From positions 1 through 56,117 of the forward strand of contig VGJL01000006.1 of assembly GCA_016867495.1 (NCBI GenBank): a stretch of 56,117 nt of DNA, in the 5' to 3' direction. The position numbers and the translations under genes are program-made. Shown piece by piece: positions 34,301-42,646 of the stretch (position 1 is the stretch's first letter; every line of letters begins with the position of its first letter). The notes beneath the pieces were generated by a model that had not been told where the DNA came from, searched no databases, and worked only from the letters and a program-made list of their open reading frames with translations. This stretch comes from Candidatus Eisenbacteria bacterium. Its GTDB lineage: Bacteria; Eisenbacteria; RBG-16-71-46; CAIMUX01; VGJL01.

Positions 34301-35159
34301 ACGGCTGATGCGCGGCACGCTCCGGATTCGGGATCGGAACGATGTCGCCCTGGCCTCCGCTCCGATCAGAGCCGACACCCGCCAGCCCCTTCCGTCCCTG
34401 GAGGAGCGGCTATCGGCGGGGGTGGATGGGGTCGTTGCGCGGGCGCGGATCCTGGCCGGCCGTCTCGATACGACGCCGGTCGAGAGAAACAACCTCCTCT
34501 CCTCTCTCGATCTCTGCGAGCGGTTGCGGAGCGCATCGCCCGAGCCCCCGAGAGAGACGAAGAAGAAAGGGAAGCGCGAGCCCGAGGAGGACGAGATCGC
34601 TCCTGACGCGCTCTGGGACTTGAGAGAGGCGAAGGCATCGCTTCTTGCCGGGGGCGCCGATGGCGAGGCCTTCGAACAGGCTCTCGCCGCTCTCAAGAGG
34701 AGTCTGCCGGACGCGAAGGCTCCCGATCCGCGGGCGCAGGAGGACAGACGAGGGAAGGAGGCGTCCGTCGAGAGACTGCTCGCGCAAGCGGCGTGGATGC
34801 GAGGCGATCTCTCGAAGGCTCGGGAGCATCTCGGCAGGGCCAGAAGCCTCGATCCCGATGTCAGGGGCTGGAGGCGCCTCGATGCGCTCCTCCTCGGCGC
34901 GGAAGGAAAACACGAGGAGGCGGGGAAGCGAGCGAAGGGATGGCTGGCCGACCATCCGGACGACGTCGGGATCGACGAAGCCCTCGTCGCCTCTCTCCTC
35001 TCGCGCGGTTGGTGGGATCTCGCCGCGGCTCGCCTCGCGGCGTGGCCGCGTCTCCATCCCGCGCGGGCGGCCGAGCTGCAGCGCATGTGGGACCGGGTCG
35101 CCGCGGCGAGGGAAGGCAAGGCGGATTTCGCGAGTCCGATTCCGCTCATGACTCCCTAG
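31317..35159 (+). CDS. secreted tripeptidyl-peptidase II-like subtilase (S8)
   Basis: A protein of 1280 residues. A signal peptide (GGAALLILLAWNGSCGRAFAA) is followed by an S8 catalytic domain. Asp82 lies in VAILDTGVD, His283 in GGHGTHVAG and Ser468 in NGTSMASPQ. The 200-residue insertion between Asp and His is the mark of tripeptidyl-peptidase II. The post-catalytic region (HPYRVGFFVRPDF, EIAVFSRWHDN) and a helical, TPR-like C-terminus also fit TPPII, of similar length. Classic TPPII is cytosolic, so the export signal here is notable. An AAGGAGG box at the right distance supports GTG 31317; ATG 31344 or ATG 31251 are alternatives. It likely digests oligopeptides in the periplasm. Confidence 0.9.
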   Translation: MKGRENRASMRAIARRGGAALLILLAWNGSCGRAFAADPPPRPVDDADLIQGFLPKEDLGVLAFLAAHPEYDGRGIVVAILDTGVDLGHEALQTTSTGAPKVLDVFDGTDDGHLPLPLAAQSGAPLRGLSGSPIRLPADLPAGTSIRLGVIVGRDYFPGGLRDRRERERSAAWRMALDVWEGSADAKEGPREEAIRDLFEGVLERGEEPGDLIDVAAIRAGDGWEVRIDTDADGDLAEEAPLLPYATRRDVAFLPDPIHLSVAVERIALDASSIFLFFDEGGHGTHVAGIVGGYYGPGDPLNGLAPGVQFLAAKVGNGRLGGATSHNSIMKAAQWAVDHGADAINLSFGGDSFFDDGREDTSLFLNELVEKTGVIICASAGNEGPALSTIGAPATAMRLFAWGAAISAKTQQTNYGAFDPPRDEMFHFSSRGPLLSGDPGVDFISPGAALSPLPTWGLVKGESWNGTSMASPQGAGLSALLLSACRQAGIPATPARLRRALREGARKLAGVSAIEQGDGIPQALRAFQALGNLAGSYPSTFVKGRISHDKDAREPVVDWTISVHNATGRGGGYYERDLRERHPYRVGFFVRPDFPSDSLQADRAGFLRIVRLTSDVPWLRAPLQEYLHSGGGTISVLVDPSKLEEGLNVGRVIARDVARPDAGIEFALVATIVKPREIDPRRPIMEGTWDLQRGDRRGVYVRVPAGATVARLRAREALADPANAYEVALSSPDLIRRPGERVRTRRFDLGSGEEGRVDLRVLGGSVLEIAVFSRWHDNRPGRLEWRLEFDGVEIAAEPPLRVDPGAPGTGFVLRAPTWDVDLRFEAALDREEEPLETAWRTVPDTLYSRSLNGLPAIVEEGTALIDADDGEDLEIDLGMSPEFEDFLDDALFRVHDNSGREVASGYLSDGDCAFAAPHRGVYRITFCIWARGTRSFDQSTVIRPVLLRRGERHSLKVHRTPVDGFRNGPDSLDAVRLLAGEGRRFFLRAEDLPEERLMRGTLRIRDRNDVALASAPIRADTRQPLPSLEERLSAGVDGVVARARILAGRLDTTPVERNNLLSSLDLCERLRSASPEPPRETKKKGKREPEEDEIAPDALWDLREAKASLLAGGADGEAFEQALAALKRSLPDAKAPDPRAQEDRRGKEASVERLLAQAAWMRGDLSKAREHLGRARSLDPDVRGWRRLDALLLGAEGKHEEAGKRAKGWLADHPDDVGIDEALVASLLSRGWWDLAAARLAAWPRLHPARAAELQRMWDRVAAAREGKADFASPIPLMTP

Positions 35160-35224
35160 ATGTCCGTGACTGTATCTGAGAAGCGAGCGGGCGCGCCGCG
35201 AGGCCCGGCGCCCCCGGAACCCAG

Positions 35225-35274
35225 CCGGGCCGAGCGGATGCGCCAGGCGAGCGTGTCAATTGCAGTCAAAACGG
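35225..35274 (-). repeat. 50-bp dispersed repeat, copy 2 (inverted)
   Basis: Reverse complement of the repeat at 3694-3743, four mismatches in 50 bases. It sits 27 bases beyond the stop of the minus-strand radical SAM gene, in its reading direction, within a convergent junction. Both copies therefore begin just after a stop codon. Confidence 0.8.
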
Positions 35275-35301
35275 TCTAGCGCGAGACACTCCGAGCCTGG
35301 A

Positions 35302-38001
35302 TCAGATCGGCGTTCCGTCGCCGCGAAGGATCGCCACGCGCGCGGCCCGGACCGGCGCCCGCCCCTCGGCGTCGAGGCCGAAGATCCCCGACAGGACGCG
35401 CGCCGGATTGGCCGTGTGCCCTTCCGGGTCCAGCAGGCGGAGGACGCATTCCATCCGTCCGGTCCCTTCTTCCCATGCGAGCGAGACGCAGGCCTTTTTG
35501 AGATCGACGATCCGTTCGCCGTCAGGGACCCGGGGCGAAGCCTGCCGCCCCTCGGGCTCGCGGATCGGCCGATCGTTCACCCTGTCCTCGCCTCCGCCGG
35601 AAGGGATCGGATCGGGGATTCCGTCCTTCGTCTTCTTCACGAGCCACTCGGAAGAGGCGAGGAAGCTCGCGATGAGGCCGGTGACCCGGCTGCGCTCTCG
35701 GCGATCCATGTGCGAGAGATCGATCTCGTATCGACCGAGCTTCGCCTCCGCCGCGAGGCTGACGCGTCTCACGCCGCCTGCGACGGGAAGCGGTTTACCC
35801 TCGATGATCTCGAAACCTCCCGGCAGATTTTCGTTGAGGCGGCGCTGGTGGAGAGCCTGCCAAGGAACCTCGAGATCGGCGTCGAAGAGCTCGCTTCCTC
35901 CCGAGATTCCGACCGGCAGCGGCGGGCCGAAGTGGAACCTCGGATGGGGGGAGTGGCCGAGCGTATGCGCGATCGGAACACCGGCCATGCGGAAGGCGCG
36001 CTCGAGGATCGAGGCGGTTTCGAGATGGCTCAGGAAGCGCGCCGCCCCGCTCTTCGCGAAGCGGATCCGGACGGGCCATACCACCCCCGTCGATGACCTG
36101 CGCGCCGCCTCGACGGAGGCCGCCTGCAGCAGACGCTGGATCGATTCCGGAGTCATCTCCGGCGTCAGGCGCGTGTCGTCGGGCATGCCCGGCATCCCGC
36201 ACGCAGCGCAGTTCCCGTGGCGGCAATCGGCCGTCATCTCCATATCGTCGGTTCGATGTCTCTCGCGGACAAGAAACTCCTTCCGAACACCGATGTCGAT
36301 GTGATCCCAGGGAAGGACCTCATCCAGGTCGAGTCTCCGCGTGAACATCTCCGCCGCGAGACCCGTTTCCTCGAGGGCGCGGAGCCAGCGCTCATGGGAG
36401 AAGAGCTCGTCCCATCCGTCGAAACGCGCCCCCATCTCCCAGGCCCTGTGGATGGCGCGGGCAAGGCGCCTGTCGCCGCGCGACAGGATCGCCTCGATGT
36501 GGCTCGTCCCCACGTCGTGCCACTTCACCCGCGACCAGCGGTTGGAGATGCCGCGGCGCAGGTGATCGATCTTCGCGCGCAGCAGCGCCGGGTCCTCGAA
36601 CGGATCCCACTGGAACGGGGTGTGGCTCTTGGGGACGAAGGCGCCGACGCTGACGTTGACCTTGCAGGAGGGGCCGAATTCGCGTCCGATCCTCCGGATC
36701 CCATCCGCGAAGCGGACGATCCCCTCGACGTCCTCCCACGTTTCCGTGGGAAGCCCGACCATCATGTAGACCTTGATCAGCCTCCAGCCGCGCGAGTAGG
36801 CGATTCGCGCCGCGTCGAAGAAGTCGGCATCGGAGATCTGCTTGTTGATGGCCCTGCGCAACCGTTCGCTGCCTGCCTCAGGCGCGAAGGTGAATCCGGT
36901 CCTCTTGACCTCCCGGATCTTGTCGGCGATGGCGACGCCGAAGCTGTCGGCGCGCAGCGATGGAAGGCTGATCGAGACCTTCTCGCCGGCGAAGCGCCTG
37001 TTGAGCGCCTCCGCCAGGGTCTCGAGCTGCGTGTAGTCCGCCGTTGACAGGGAGACCAGGCTCAGGCCGTCCCAGCCGCCGGACCTCAGGGCCGCCTCGG
37101 CGATCTCCAGAACCCTCCTGGGGCTCCGTTCGCGCAGCGGTCTGTAGAAGTACCCCGCCTGGCAGAAGCGGCATCCCTGCGTGCATCCGCGGAGGACCTC
37201 GATGTTGAGGCGATCCTGGATGACCTCCTGGAGAGGAACGATCGGTTTCAGCGGATAGGGGGCCGTCTCCAGATCGCGCAGGAACGTTCGCGCGGGCCGG
37301 GCCGGCGCCTCGGGGCAGGTCGGCGCGATGCCCAGGAGGGAACCGTCCGCGCCGCGCCGCTCTTCGTAGAGGGAAGGAACATAGACTCCGTCGATGCGCG
37401 CAAGCGCCTTCAGTCTCTGGTCGCGCGGCAGCACCTTCGTCCCCGTCACGACATCGCTGATCGCGTGGACCGCTTCCTCCCCATCGCCGATCAGGAAGAG
37501 GTCGAAGAAGTCCGCCAGGGGTTCTGGGTTCGCGACACCCGGCCCGCCTCCGATCACGAGGGGATCGGCTTCGCCGCGTTCTCGCGACCAGAGAGGAATG
37601 CCCGCCAGGTCCAGGCAGGTCAGGATATTGGTGCAGGTCATCTCGTACTGCAGCGAGAAGCCGATGAGATCGAAGGAGCGCGCGGGCCTGCGGGTCTCGA
37701 GGCTGAAGAGGGGAACCGACTCGCGGCGCATCCTGGCTTCCATGTCGATCCACGGGGCATAGGCCCGTTCCGCGAGCGTGTCGGGGCGATTGTTCAAGAT
37801 GTCATAGAGGATCTTGAGCCCCCAATGGCTCATGCCGATCTCGTAGAGATCCGCGAAGATCAGGAGCCACTGCGCCGAGACGGAGGCGGGGTCCTTGCGG
37901 TGGACATGGAACTCGTTGCCGGTGTAGCGCGAGGGCTTGGTCACGAGAGGGAGGATTCGATCGATCGTCTCCCGCAGCGCCTCCGGCCTGATGTCGAGCA
38001 T
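35302..38001 (-). CDS. B12-binding-like radical SAM protein fused to a DUF2344 domain (TIGR03960-TIGR03936)
   Basis: A protein of 899 residues. An N-terminal region with FADLYEIGMSHWGLKILYDILN and a B12-binding-like fold is followed by a radical SAM core with the CxxxCxxC motif (RGCTQGCRFCQAGY, about residue 273) and GTSHIEAILSRGDRRL. A DUF2344-type C-terminal domain follows (RIRFAKSGAARFLSHLETASILERAFRMAGVPIAHTLGHSPHPR). The substrate is not known; in other bacteria such genes often sit near ribosomal or RNase genes, which are absent here. ATG 38001 has a GAGGAGA box; the upstream in-frame extension is not protein-like. Confidence 0.93.
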   Translation of the reverse strand: MLDIRPEALRETIDRILPLVTKPSRYTGNEFHVHRKDPASVSAQWLLIFADLYEIGMSHWGLKILYDILNNRPDTLAERAYAPWIDMEARMRRESVPLFSLETRRPARSFDLIGFSLQYEMTCTNILTCLDLAGIPLWSRERGEADPLVIGGGPGVANPEPLADFFDLFLIGDGEEAVHAISDVVTGTKVLPRDQRLKALARIDGVYVPSLYEERRGADGSLLGIAPTCPEAPARPARTFLRDLETAPYPLKPIVPLQEVIQDRLNIEVLRGCTQGCRFCQAGYFYRPLRERSPRRVLEIAEAALRSGGWDGLSLVSLSTADYTQLETLAEALNRRFAGEKVSISLPSLRADSFGVAIADKIREVKRTGFTFAPEAGSERLRRAINKQISDADFFDAARIAYSRGWRLIKVYMMVGLPTETWEDVEGIVRFADGIRRIGREFGPSCKVNVSVGAFVPKSHTPFQWDPFEDPALLRAKIDHLRRGISNRWSRVKWHDVGTSHIEAILSRGDRRLARAIHRAWEMGARFDGWDELFSHERWLRALEETGLAAEMFTRRLDLDEVLPWDHIDIGVRKEFLVRERHRTDDMEMTADCRHGNCAACGMPGMPDDTRLTPEMTPESIQRLLQAASVEAARRSSTGVVWPVRIRFAKSGAARFLSHLETASILERAFRMAGVPIAHTLGHSPHPRFHFGPPLPVGISGGSELFDADLEVPWQALHQRRLNENLPGGFEIIEGKPLPVAGGVRRVSLAAEAKLGRYEIDLSHMDRRERSRVTGLIASFLASSEWLVKKTKDGIPDPIPSGGGEDRVNDRPIREPEGRQASPRVPDGERIVDLKKACVSLAWEEGTGRMECVLRLLDPEGHTANPARVLSGIFGLDAEGRAPVRAARVAILRGDGTPI

Positions 38002-38273
38002 GTCGCAATCTCCTCGCTTCCCTTCCTCATGCGGGCGTGGCCGCGCGAGCCGAGGGGCCTGCGACCCCGCGGGGCCATCAGGCCAAGATAGCGGAAGGAT
38101 CCCCGTCGACCTAGTCGATTGGGCAGCTTGCAATGCATTGTAACATAAGGCGTTAGGGGCCACCCGAATGACGGCGCGGTGATCGCCGGGACTGTGTAAT
38201 GTAAACGGCTGACGGGTCGGATCGCCCAGGCGGCCAGGCCGCGGGGTCCGACCCGCCTCGACGAGGAGGCGGA

Positions 38274-38924
38274 TTGGACTTCATCCAGAACCTGTTCCCC
38301 TGGCTGCCGACGATCGAGGAGATCATCCAATGGGGGGGGCTCCTCATTGTGATCGGCATCGTCTACGCCGAGACGGGACTCTTGGTCGGCTTCTTCCTTC
38401 CGGGGGACTCGCTCCTCGTCACCGCGGGGATCTTCGCCGCGAACGGGACGCTCAGCCTGCCGGGGCTGCTCATCCTCGTGTCGCTGGCGGCGATCGCCGG
38501 CGACGCGACGGGCTATCAGATCGGGAAGAGAGCGGGCGGCTCGCTGTACTCCCGCTCCGACTCGCGCTTCTTCAAACGCGAGCACCTGATGAGGGCGCAT
38601 GCCTTCTATGAGAAGCACGGAGGCAAAACGATCGTCATCGCCCGGTTCGTTCCGATCATCCGAACATTCGCCCCGACCGTGGCGGGGGCGGCCGGCATGG
38701 GATACCGGAAGTTCGCCACGTACAACATCGCTGGCGGGATCGGCTGGGTCTTCTCCATGGTTCTGTTGGGTTTCTTCCTCGGTCGATCGATTCCGAATCT
38801 CGAAAAGAACTTGCACATAGTGGTAGGCATCGTCGTCTTCCTCTCGATCCTCCCGGCGATCATCGAGTGGATCAGAGCGAAGAGGCGCCCGCCGTCGTCG
38901 GGCGCCGACGAGCGCCGGAGGTAG
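38274..38924 (+). CDS. DedA family membrane protein
   Basis: A 216-residue DedA/VTT-domain protein: WGGLLIVIGIVYAETGLLVGFFLPGDSLLVTAG at the N-terminus, then AIAGDATGYQIGKRAG, RFFKREHLMRAHAFYEKHGGKTIVIARFVPIIRTFAPTVAGAAGM with the conserved Arg residues. DedA proteins move lipid carriers such as undecaprenyl phosphate or other phospholipids across the membrane. TTG start with a GAGGAGG box. The 270 bases before it hold AT-richer DNA with candidate promoter elements (TTGGGC, 16 bases, TAACAT near 38110-38137). Confidence 0.93.
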   Translation: MDFIQNLFPWLPTIEEIIQWGGLLIVIGIVYAETGLLVGFFLPGDSLLVTAGIFAANGTLSLPGLLILVSLAAIAGDATGYQIGKRAGGSLYSRSDSRFFKREHLMRAHAFYEKHGGKTIVIARFVPIIRTFAPTVAGAAGMGYRKFATYNIAGGIGWVFSMVLLGFFLGRSIPNLEKNLHIVVGIVVFLSILPAIIEWIRAKRRPPSSGADERRR

Positions 38925-39004
38925 TCCTGGTAGGGCGAGGTCGGGCCGGCCGGACCGGTGAAGAAGAAGCGGCCGGCGCGGCGCCTGCCGGGCGCGGGGT
39001 GCTG

Positions 39005-39550
39005 ATGGAGGAGGCGGCGAGGATCCTCATCGTCCTTCTGATCGCCTTCGCCGCCGGCGCGATCCGCTACGGCAGCGATGTCTTCCACCTGAGGACCGCT
39101 GCCTTCCAGCTTCCATCGATAGCGCTGGCGGGAGCGCTCGCCTTCGCGGGCCATCGCCTCGGCGGTTGGCGGGGTGGGATCCTGCTAGCCTATCTCGTTC
39201 TCATCATGGAGTACGTCGTGCTCGGGAGTCTCGGGCACAGGCAAGGTTGGCCGGCTCTCCTATGGGTGTTCGTCGTCGGCCTCTCTCTCCTCGGATCGAT
39301 CGCCGCGTTTCGGGCGATGCGCCCTCTCATGGGCTTCGGCCGCTTCATCGCGGTCGCCATCCTGATCGGCGCGGGGTTCGTCCTGGCCACGATCCTGCTG
39401 GCCCTCTTCCTTGATCTGCGTCCTCTCGGTCCGTCGATCCGGATCAACTTCGCCGTCGGATCGCTCGCGGGGGCGGCGCTTGGCCTGGGATTGGAGGTCG
39501 GCGACCTCGTCATCTCGCATCTGCGCCGGCGCGCAAGGGCGGAGGGCTGA
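39005..39550 (+). CDS. hypothetical membrane protein
   Basis: A 181-residue protein with five or six hydrophobic helices: ILIVLLIAFAAGAIRYG, SIALAGALAFAGHRLGG, GILLAYLVLIMEYVVLGSLG, PALLWVFVVGLSLLGSIAAF, FIAVAILIGAGFVLATILLALFL, then FAVGSLAGAALGLGLEVGDLV. Resembles no family I can name. ATG 39005 (a GTG two codons earlier is possible). It follows DedA by 80 bases on the same strand. Confidence 0.6.
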   Translation: MEEAARILIVLLIAFAAGAIRYGSDVFHLRTAAFQLPSIALAGALAFAGHRLGGWRGGILLAYLVLIMEYVVLGSLGHRQGWPALLWVFVVGLSLLGSIAAFRAMRPLMGFGRFIAVAILIGAGFVLATILLALFLDLRPLGPSIRINFAVGSLAGAALGLGLEVGDLVISHLRRRARAEG

Positions 39551-39610
39551 ACGCCGCCGCCGCCCCGACGCCGCCTCGCGGCCGGCGATCCCACGGAGGG
39601 GGCATCCCTT

Positions 39611-40945
39611 CTGTCCAGGCTCGCGCTGCAGCGCCCGGAAGCGAGGGCCTGGGCGTTCTATGACTGGGCGAACTCCGCCTTCGTGACGGTGATCGTCACG
39701 ACGGTCTTCCCGATCTACTACTCCTCGGTCGCCGCGGCCGGGATGGCGCCCGCCACGGCGACCTTCCGCTTCGGGTTGACGACGACGATCGGCCTTCTTC
39801 TGATCGCCATCTGCGCCCCCATTCTTGGAGCGATCGGCGACCTGGCGGGAATCAGAAAGAGGATGCTGGCCGTCTTTCTCTTCATAGGTCTGGGAGCGAC
39901 CGCCTGCATGTGCCTGATCCAGAGGGGGGATTGGCTTCTCGCTTCGGGACTCTTCGTCCTGGCGAACATCGGAGCCAACGGGAGCTTCGTTTTCTACGAC
40001 TCGCTCCTCCCCCACGTCGCCCGGGAGGATGAGATCGACCGGCTCTCGACCTCCGGCTACGCCCTCGGCTACGTGGGCGGCGGGATCCTGCTCGCGTTCG
40101 TTCTGGCCCTGATCGAGAGGCCGTCCTGGTTCGGTCTTCCGTCCGGAGAGGGGCTGAGCGCGGGGCAATCGACCCTTCCGGCGAGGCTCGGATTCGTCGC
40201 GGTCGCGGTCTGGTGGCTCCTCTTCTCGATCCCTCTCTTCCGCCATGTCAGAGAGCCGGCCGGCGGCGCCGGCGGCGCCTCGCGGTCGCCTTGGGAAGCG
40301 ATCCGGGATGGGCTGCGACGCATGAGGCTGACATTCCGGGAGATGCGCCGCTTCCGACAAGCGGGGCTCATGCTCCTGGCCTTTCTCATCTACAACGATG
40401 GGATCGGGACGATCGTCAGGATGGCCGCGATCTACGGCGCGGAGATCGGAATCGGGAGAACGGAGCTGATCGGTTCGATCCTCCTTGCCCAGTTCGTGGG
40501 AATCCCGTGCTCGATTCTCTTCGGACTCTGCGCGGCCCGGGTCGGCGCGAGACCGATGATCCTGGCGGGGCTATCGGTCTATGGGCTCATCAGCATCCTC
40601 GGCTACTTCATGACGAGCTCCCTCCACTTCTTCCTCCTCGCCGTCCTGGTCGGCCTCGTGCAAGGGGGGACGCAGGCCCTCAGCCGGAGCCTCTTTGCCA
40701 GCATGACGCCCGTGGAGCGCTCGGCCGAGTTCTTCGGTTTCTTCGCCGTTGTCGAGAAGTTCGCGGGCATCTTCGGTCCCGCCTTCTTCTCTCTGGCGAT
40801 CGCGCTGGGCGGCTCGAGCAGGGGAGGCATCCTGTCGATCATTCTCTTCTTCATCGTGGGCGGCGCGATCTTCTCTCTCGTCGATGTCCGGGAAGGGCGC
40901 CGCGCGGCGCGCGGGCCGGAAGCCGGTTCCCAGGGCGTGATTTGA
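39611..40945 (+). CDS. UMF1-type MFS transporter
   Basis: A twelve-helix major facilitator of the UMF1 (Atg22-like) family, recognised by [24 protein letters not shown] at the N-terminus. DYxxF-like loops and [28 protein letters not shown] follow, then [36 protein letters not shown] near the C-terminus. The first helix starts before any ATG, GTG or TTG; the frame is open upstream with a GGAGGGGG box and a CTG at 39611. A non-AUG start is therefore likely, since the first GTG (39683) would cut the first helix. Substrate unknown. Confidence 0.85.
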   Translation: MSRLALQRPEARAWAFYDWANSAFVTVIVTTVFPIYYSSVAAAGMAPATATFRFGLTTTIGLLLIAICAPILGAIGDLAGIRKRMLAVFLFIGLGATACMCLIQRGDWLLASGLFVLANIGANGSFVFYDSLLPHVAREDEIDRLSTSGYALGYVGGGILLAFVLALIERPSWFGLPSGEGLSAGQSTLPARLGFVAVAVWWLLFSIPLFRHVREPAGGAGGASRSPWEAIRDGLRRMRLTFREMRRFRQAGLMLLAFLIYNDGIGTIVRMAAIYGAEIGIGRTELIGSILLAQFVGIPCSILFGLCAARVGARPMILAGLSVYGLISILGYFMTSSLHFFLLAVLVGLVQGGTQALSRSLFASMTPVERSAEFFGFFAVVEKFAGIFGPAFFSLAIALGGSSRGGILSIILFFIVGGAIFSLVDVREGRRAARGPEAGSQGVI

Positions 40946-41394
40946 TCCCGTATGCGGCGGCCCAGATCGTGGGCGCGATCCTGGCCGCTGTTGCGATCTA
41001 TGCCATCGCCTCCGGCGCGGGCGCGGATCCGCGGGCGGGAGGACTGGCGAGCAACGGGTACGGCGCCCATTCGCCTGGCGGCTACTCGCTGGGGGCGGGG
41101 TTCCTGGCGGAAGTCCTACTCACGTTCTTCTTCCTGCTGGTCATCCTGGGGGCGACCGATCGGCGCGCTCCCCAAGGGTTCGCTCCCATAGCGATCGGGC
41201 TCTGCCTGACCTTGATTCACCTGATAGGCATCCCCGTCACGAACGTCTCCGTCAACCCGGCCAGGAGCACCGGCCCCGCCCTCATGGTCGGAGGCTGGGC
41301 GCTGTCACAGCTCTGGATGTTCTGGGTCGCGCCCCTGCTGGGAGCCGCGATCGCCGGCTTCGTTCATCGCTCCGTTCTTGGACGGGAACGGTAG
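40942..41394 (+). pseudogene. aqpZ: aquaporin Z, N-terminal half missing
   Basis: The encoded 150 residues match the second half of Aqp[67 protein letters not shown] and [16 protein letters not shown], which is the second NPA box with its selectivity Arg. The first three helices and the first NPA box are absent. The frame begins with TTG overlapping the transporter stop (TTGA). A half pore cannot conduct alone, so this is most likely a 5'-truncated remnant fused to the end of the transporter gene, unless it dimerises. Confidence 0.85.
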
Positions 41395-41522
41395 CGAGGG
41401 AGGGAGAAACGCATGACGACCCGCATGTTCGAGAGGGTGAGGGAGCAGATCTCCTTGCGGCCCGGCGCCGGCGCGGCGGCGATTCTATTCCTGGCCGTGA
41501 TCTGAGTGAAGGCGCCCCCGGG

Positions 41523-41990
41523 GTGGCGCGGGCGGAGGTGCTTCCGATGCTGCCGGCCGGGGAGTTCTACGTGCTCGTCCAGGAGCGGATCGAGGATGGC
41601 ATACATGCCGTCGAGAAGGCGGCGCGTGACGAGGAGGCCGTCGCGGCGCAGGAGATTGCCCAGGCGCAGGCCGCCTTCGATCAGGAGAAGTCCTTGGTCA
41701 CGATCCAGCAGAAGGAGGCGGGACAATCCGCGGCCGCGGCATGCGAAAAGGAGCTGGACCTGCGCACGCGCCGCGCCGCGCTCCAATCCCTGCGCGACAA
41801 GGGAACGGCGACCAATGCCGAGATCATGACCGAGGAAGGGAAGTCGCGGGAGGCGGAGCGGGCCGTCCTTCAGTCGCAGCGGAACGCCGCGAACAAGCGC
41901 GAGGATGCGGCCAAGAAGCTGAGCGAGCTTCTCGGCAGGCGCATCGAGGTGCTCGAGGCGCAAGCGGCCCTGATCATCGTGCGGGGGTAG
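41523..41990 (+). CDS. coiled-coil protein, probably with a frameshifted export signal
   Basis: About 155 residues, rich in Glu/Lys/Ala, predicted to form a continuous coiled coil (AARDEEAVAAQEIAQAQAAFDQE through REAERAVLQSQRNAANKREDAAKKLSELLGRR). Just upstream in another frame, ATG 41413 opens a 30-residue peptide MFERVREQISLRPGAGAAAILFLAVI then TGA. It looks like a membrane anchor or signal. A one-base change near 41490 would join the two into one anchored coiled-coil protein. As it stands, GTG 41523 or a later start is used. Function unknown. Confidence 0.55.
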   Translation: MARAEVLPMLPAGEFYVLVQERIEDGIHAVEKAARDEEAVAAQEIAQAQAAFDQEKSLVTIQQKEAGQSAAAACEKELDLRTRRAALQSLRDKGTATNAEIMTEEGKSREAERAVLQSQRNAANKREDAAKKLSELLGRRIEVLEAQAALIIVRG

Positions 41991-42001
41991 GACGGTCGCG
42001 T

Positions 42002-42637
42002 CTATCGCTCGGCCGGGATCCCGAGCGCGTCCGCGAACTCTCGATAGGCCGTGGCGGGATCCTGCGCCCCCCAGATCGCGCCGATCACGGCGACGCCGTG
42101 GGCGCCCGCGTCGAGGCAGGGTCGCACGCGCTCGATGGTGATCCCGCCCAGCGCGAGGACGGGGAATCCTTCGCAAGCCCGGACGACGGCGGCGAGAGTC
42201 TCGACCCCCTGGGGCAGCCCCATCCGTAGCTTCGAGGGCGTCTCGAACACGGGGCCGAAGGTCACGAAGTCGGCGCCCTCGTCGCGGGCGCGAAGGGCAG
42301 CGTCGATCGAGTGGGTAGATCTTCCGATCGGCAGTCCGGGGCCGAGCTGCGCGCGCGCGAGGCGCGTCGGCAAGCCCTCCTCCGGCAGATGGACGCCGAT
42401 GCGCAGGGCGGCGGCCGTGTCGACTCTGTCGTTGACCAGAATCCGCGTCGTCGCCCCCACAGCCCCCAGCAAGACGCTCAACTGGCAGAGATGGTCGTAG
42501 GTGGCGAGGGGGCTCAGGTCCTTCTCCCTCCACTGGAAGGCGGGAAGCCCTTGTCGCGCCAGGCCGAGCAGCACATGGGCGGGGTTCGGCCCCATGCGAT
42601 CCCGGTCCGAGATCAGATAGAACCTCGGGGCGTCCAC
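42002..42637 (-). CDS. tenI: thiazole tautomerase TenI (ThiE-like fold)
   Basis: A 211-residue TIM barrel of the ThiE/TenI family: FYLISDRDRM, GLPAFQWREKDLS, RILVNDRVDTA, GVHLPEEGL, IGRSTHSIDAALRA, FVTFGPVFETPSK and VLALGGITIERV. Details favour TenI over ThiE: VHLPE replaces VHLGQ, and His109 in GRSTHS is where the catalytic His of Bacillus TenI sits. TenI converts the thiazole tautomer made by ThiG into the form used by ThiE. It is the last gene of the thiS-thiG-tenI operon, 9 bases after thiG. A ThiE role is the alternative. Confidence 0.85.
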   Translation of the reverse strand: MDAPRFYLISDRDRMGPNPAHVLLGLARQGLPAFQWREKDLSPLATYDHLCQLSVLLGAVGATTRILVNDRVDTAAALRIGVHLPEEGLPTRLARAQLGPGLPIGRSTHSIDAALRARDEGADFVTFGPVFETPSKLRMGLPQGVETLAAVVRACEGFPVLALGGITIERVRPCLDAGAHGVAVIGAIWGAQDPATAYREFADALGIPAER

Positions 42638-42646
42638 GTGGCCGTC

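Noticed and set aside
38125-38150. GCATTGTAACATAAGGCGTTAGGGG resembles an integron core (GTTAGG with a nearby TAAC).
   Set aside because: The last base does not fit GTTRRRY, the two boxes are only 11 bases apart, and no arm pairing was found. It is more likely promoter-type DNA before the DedA gene.
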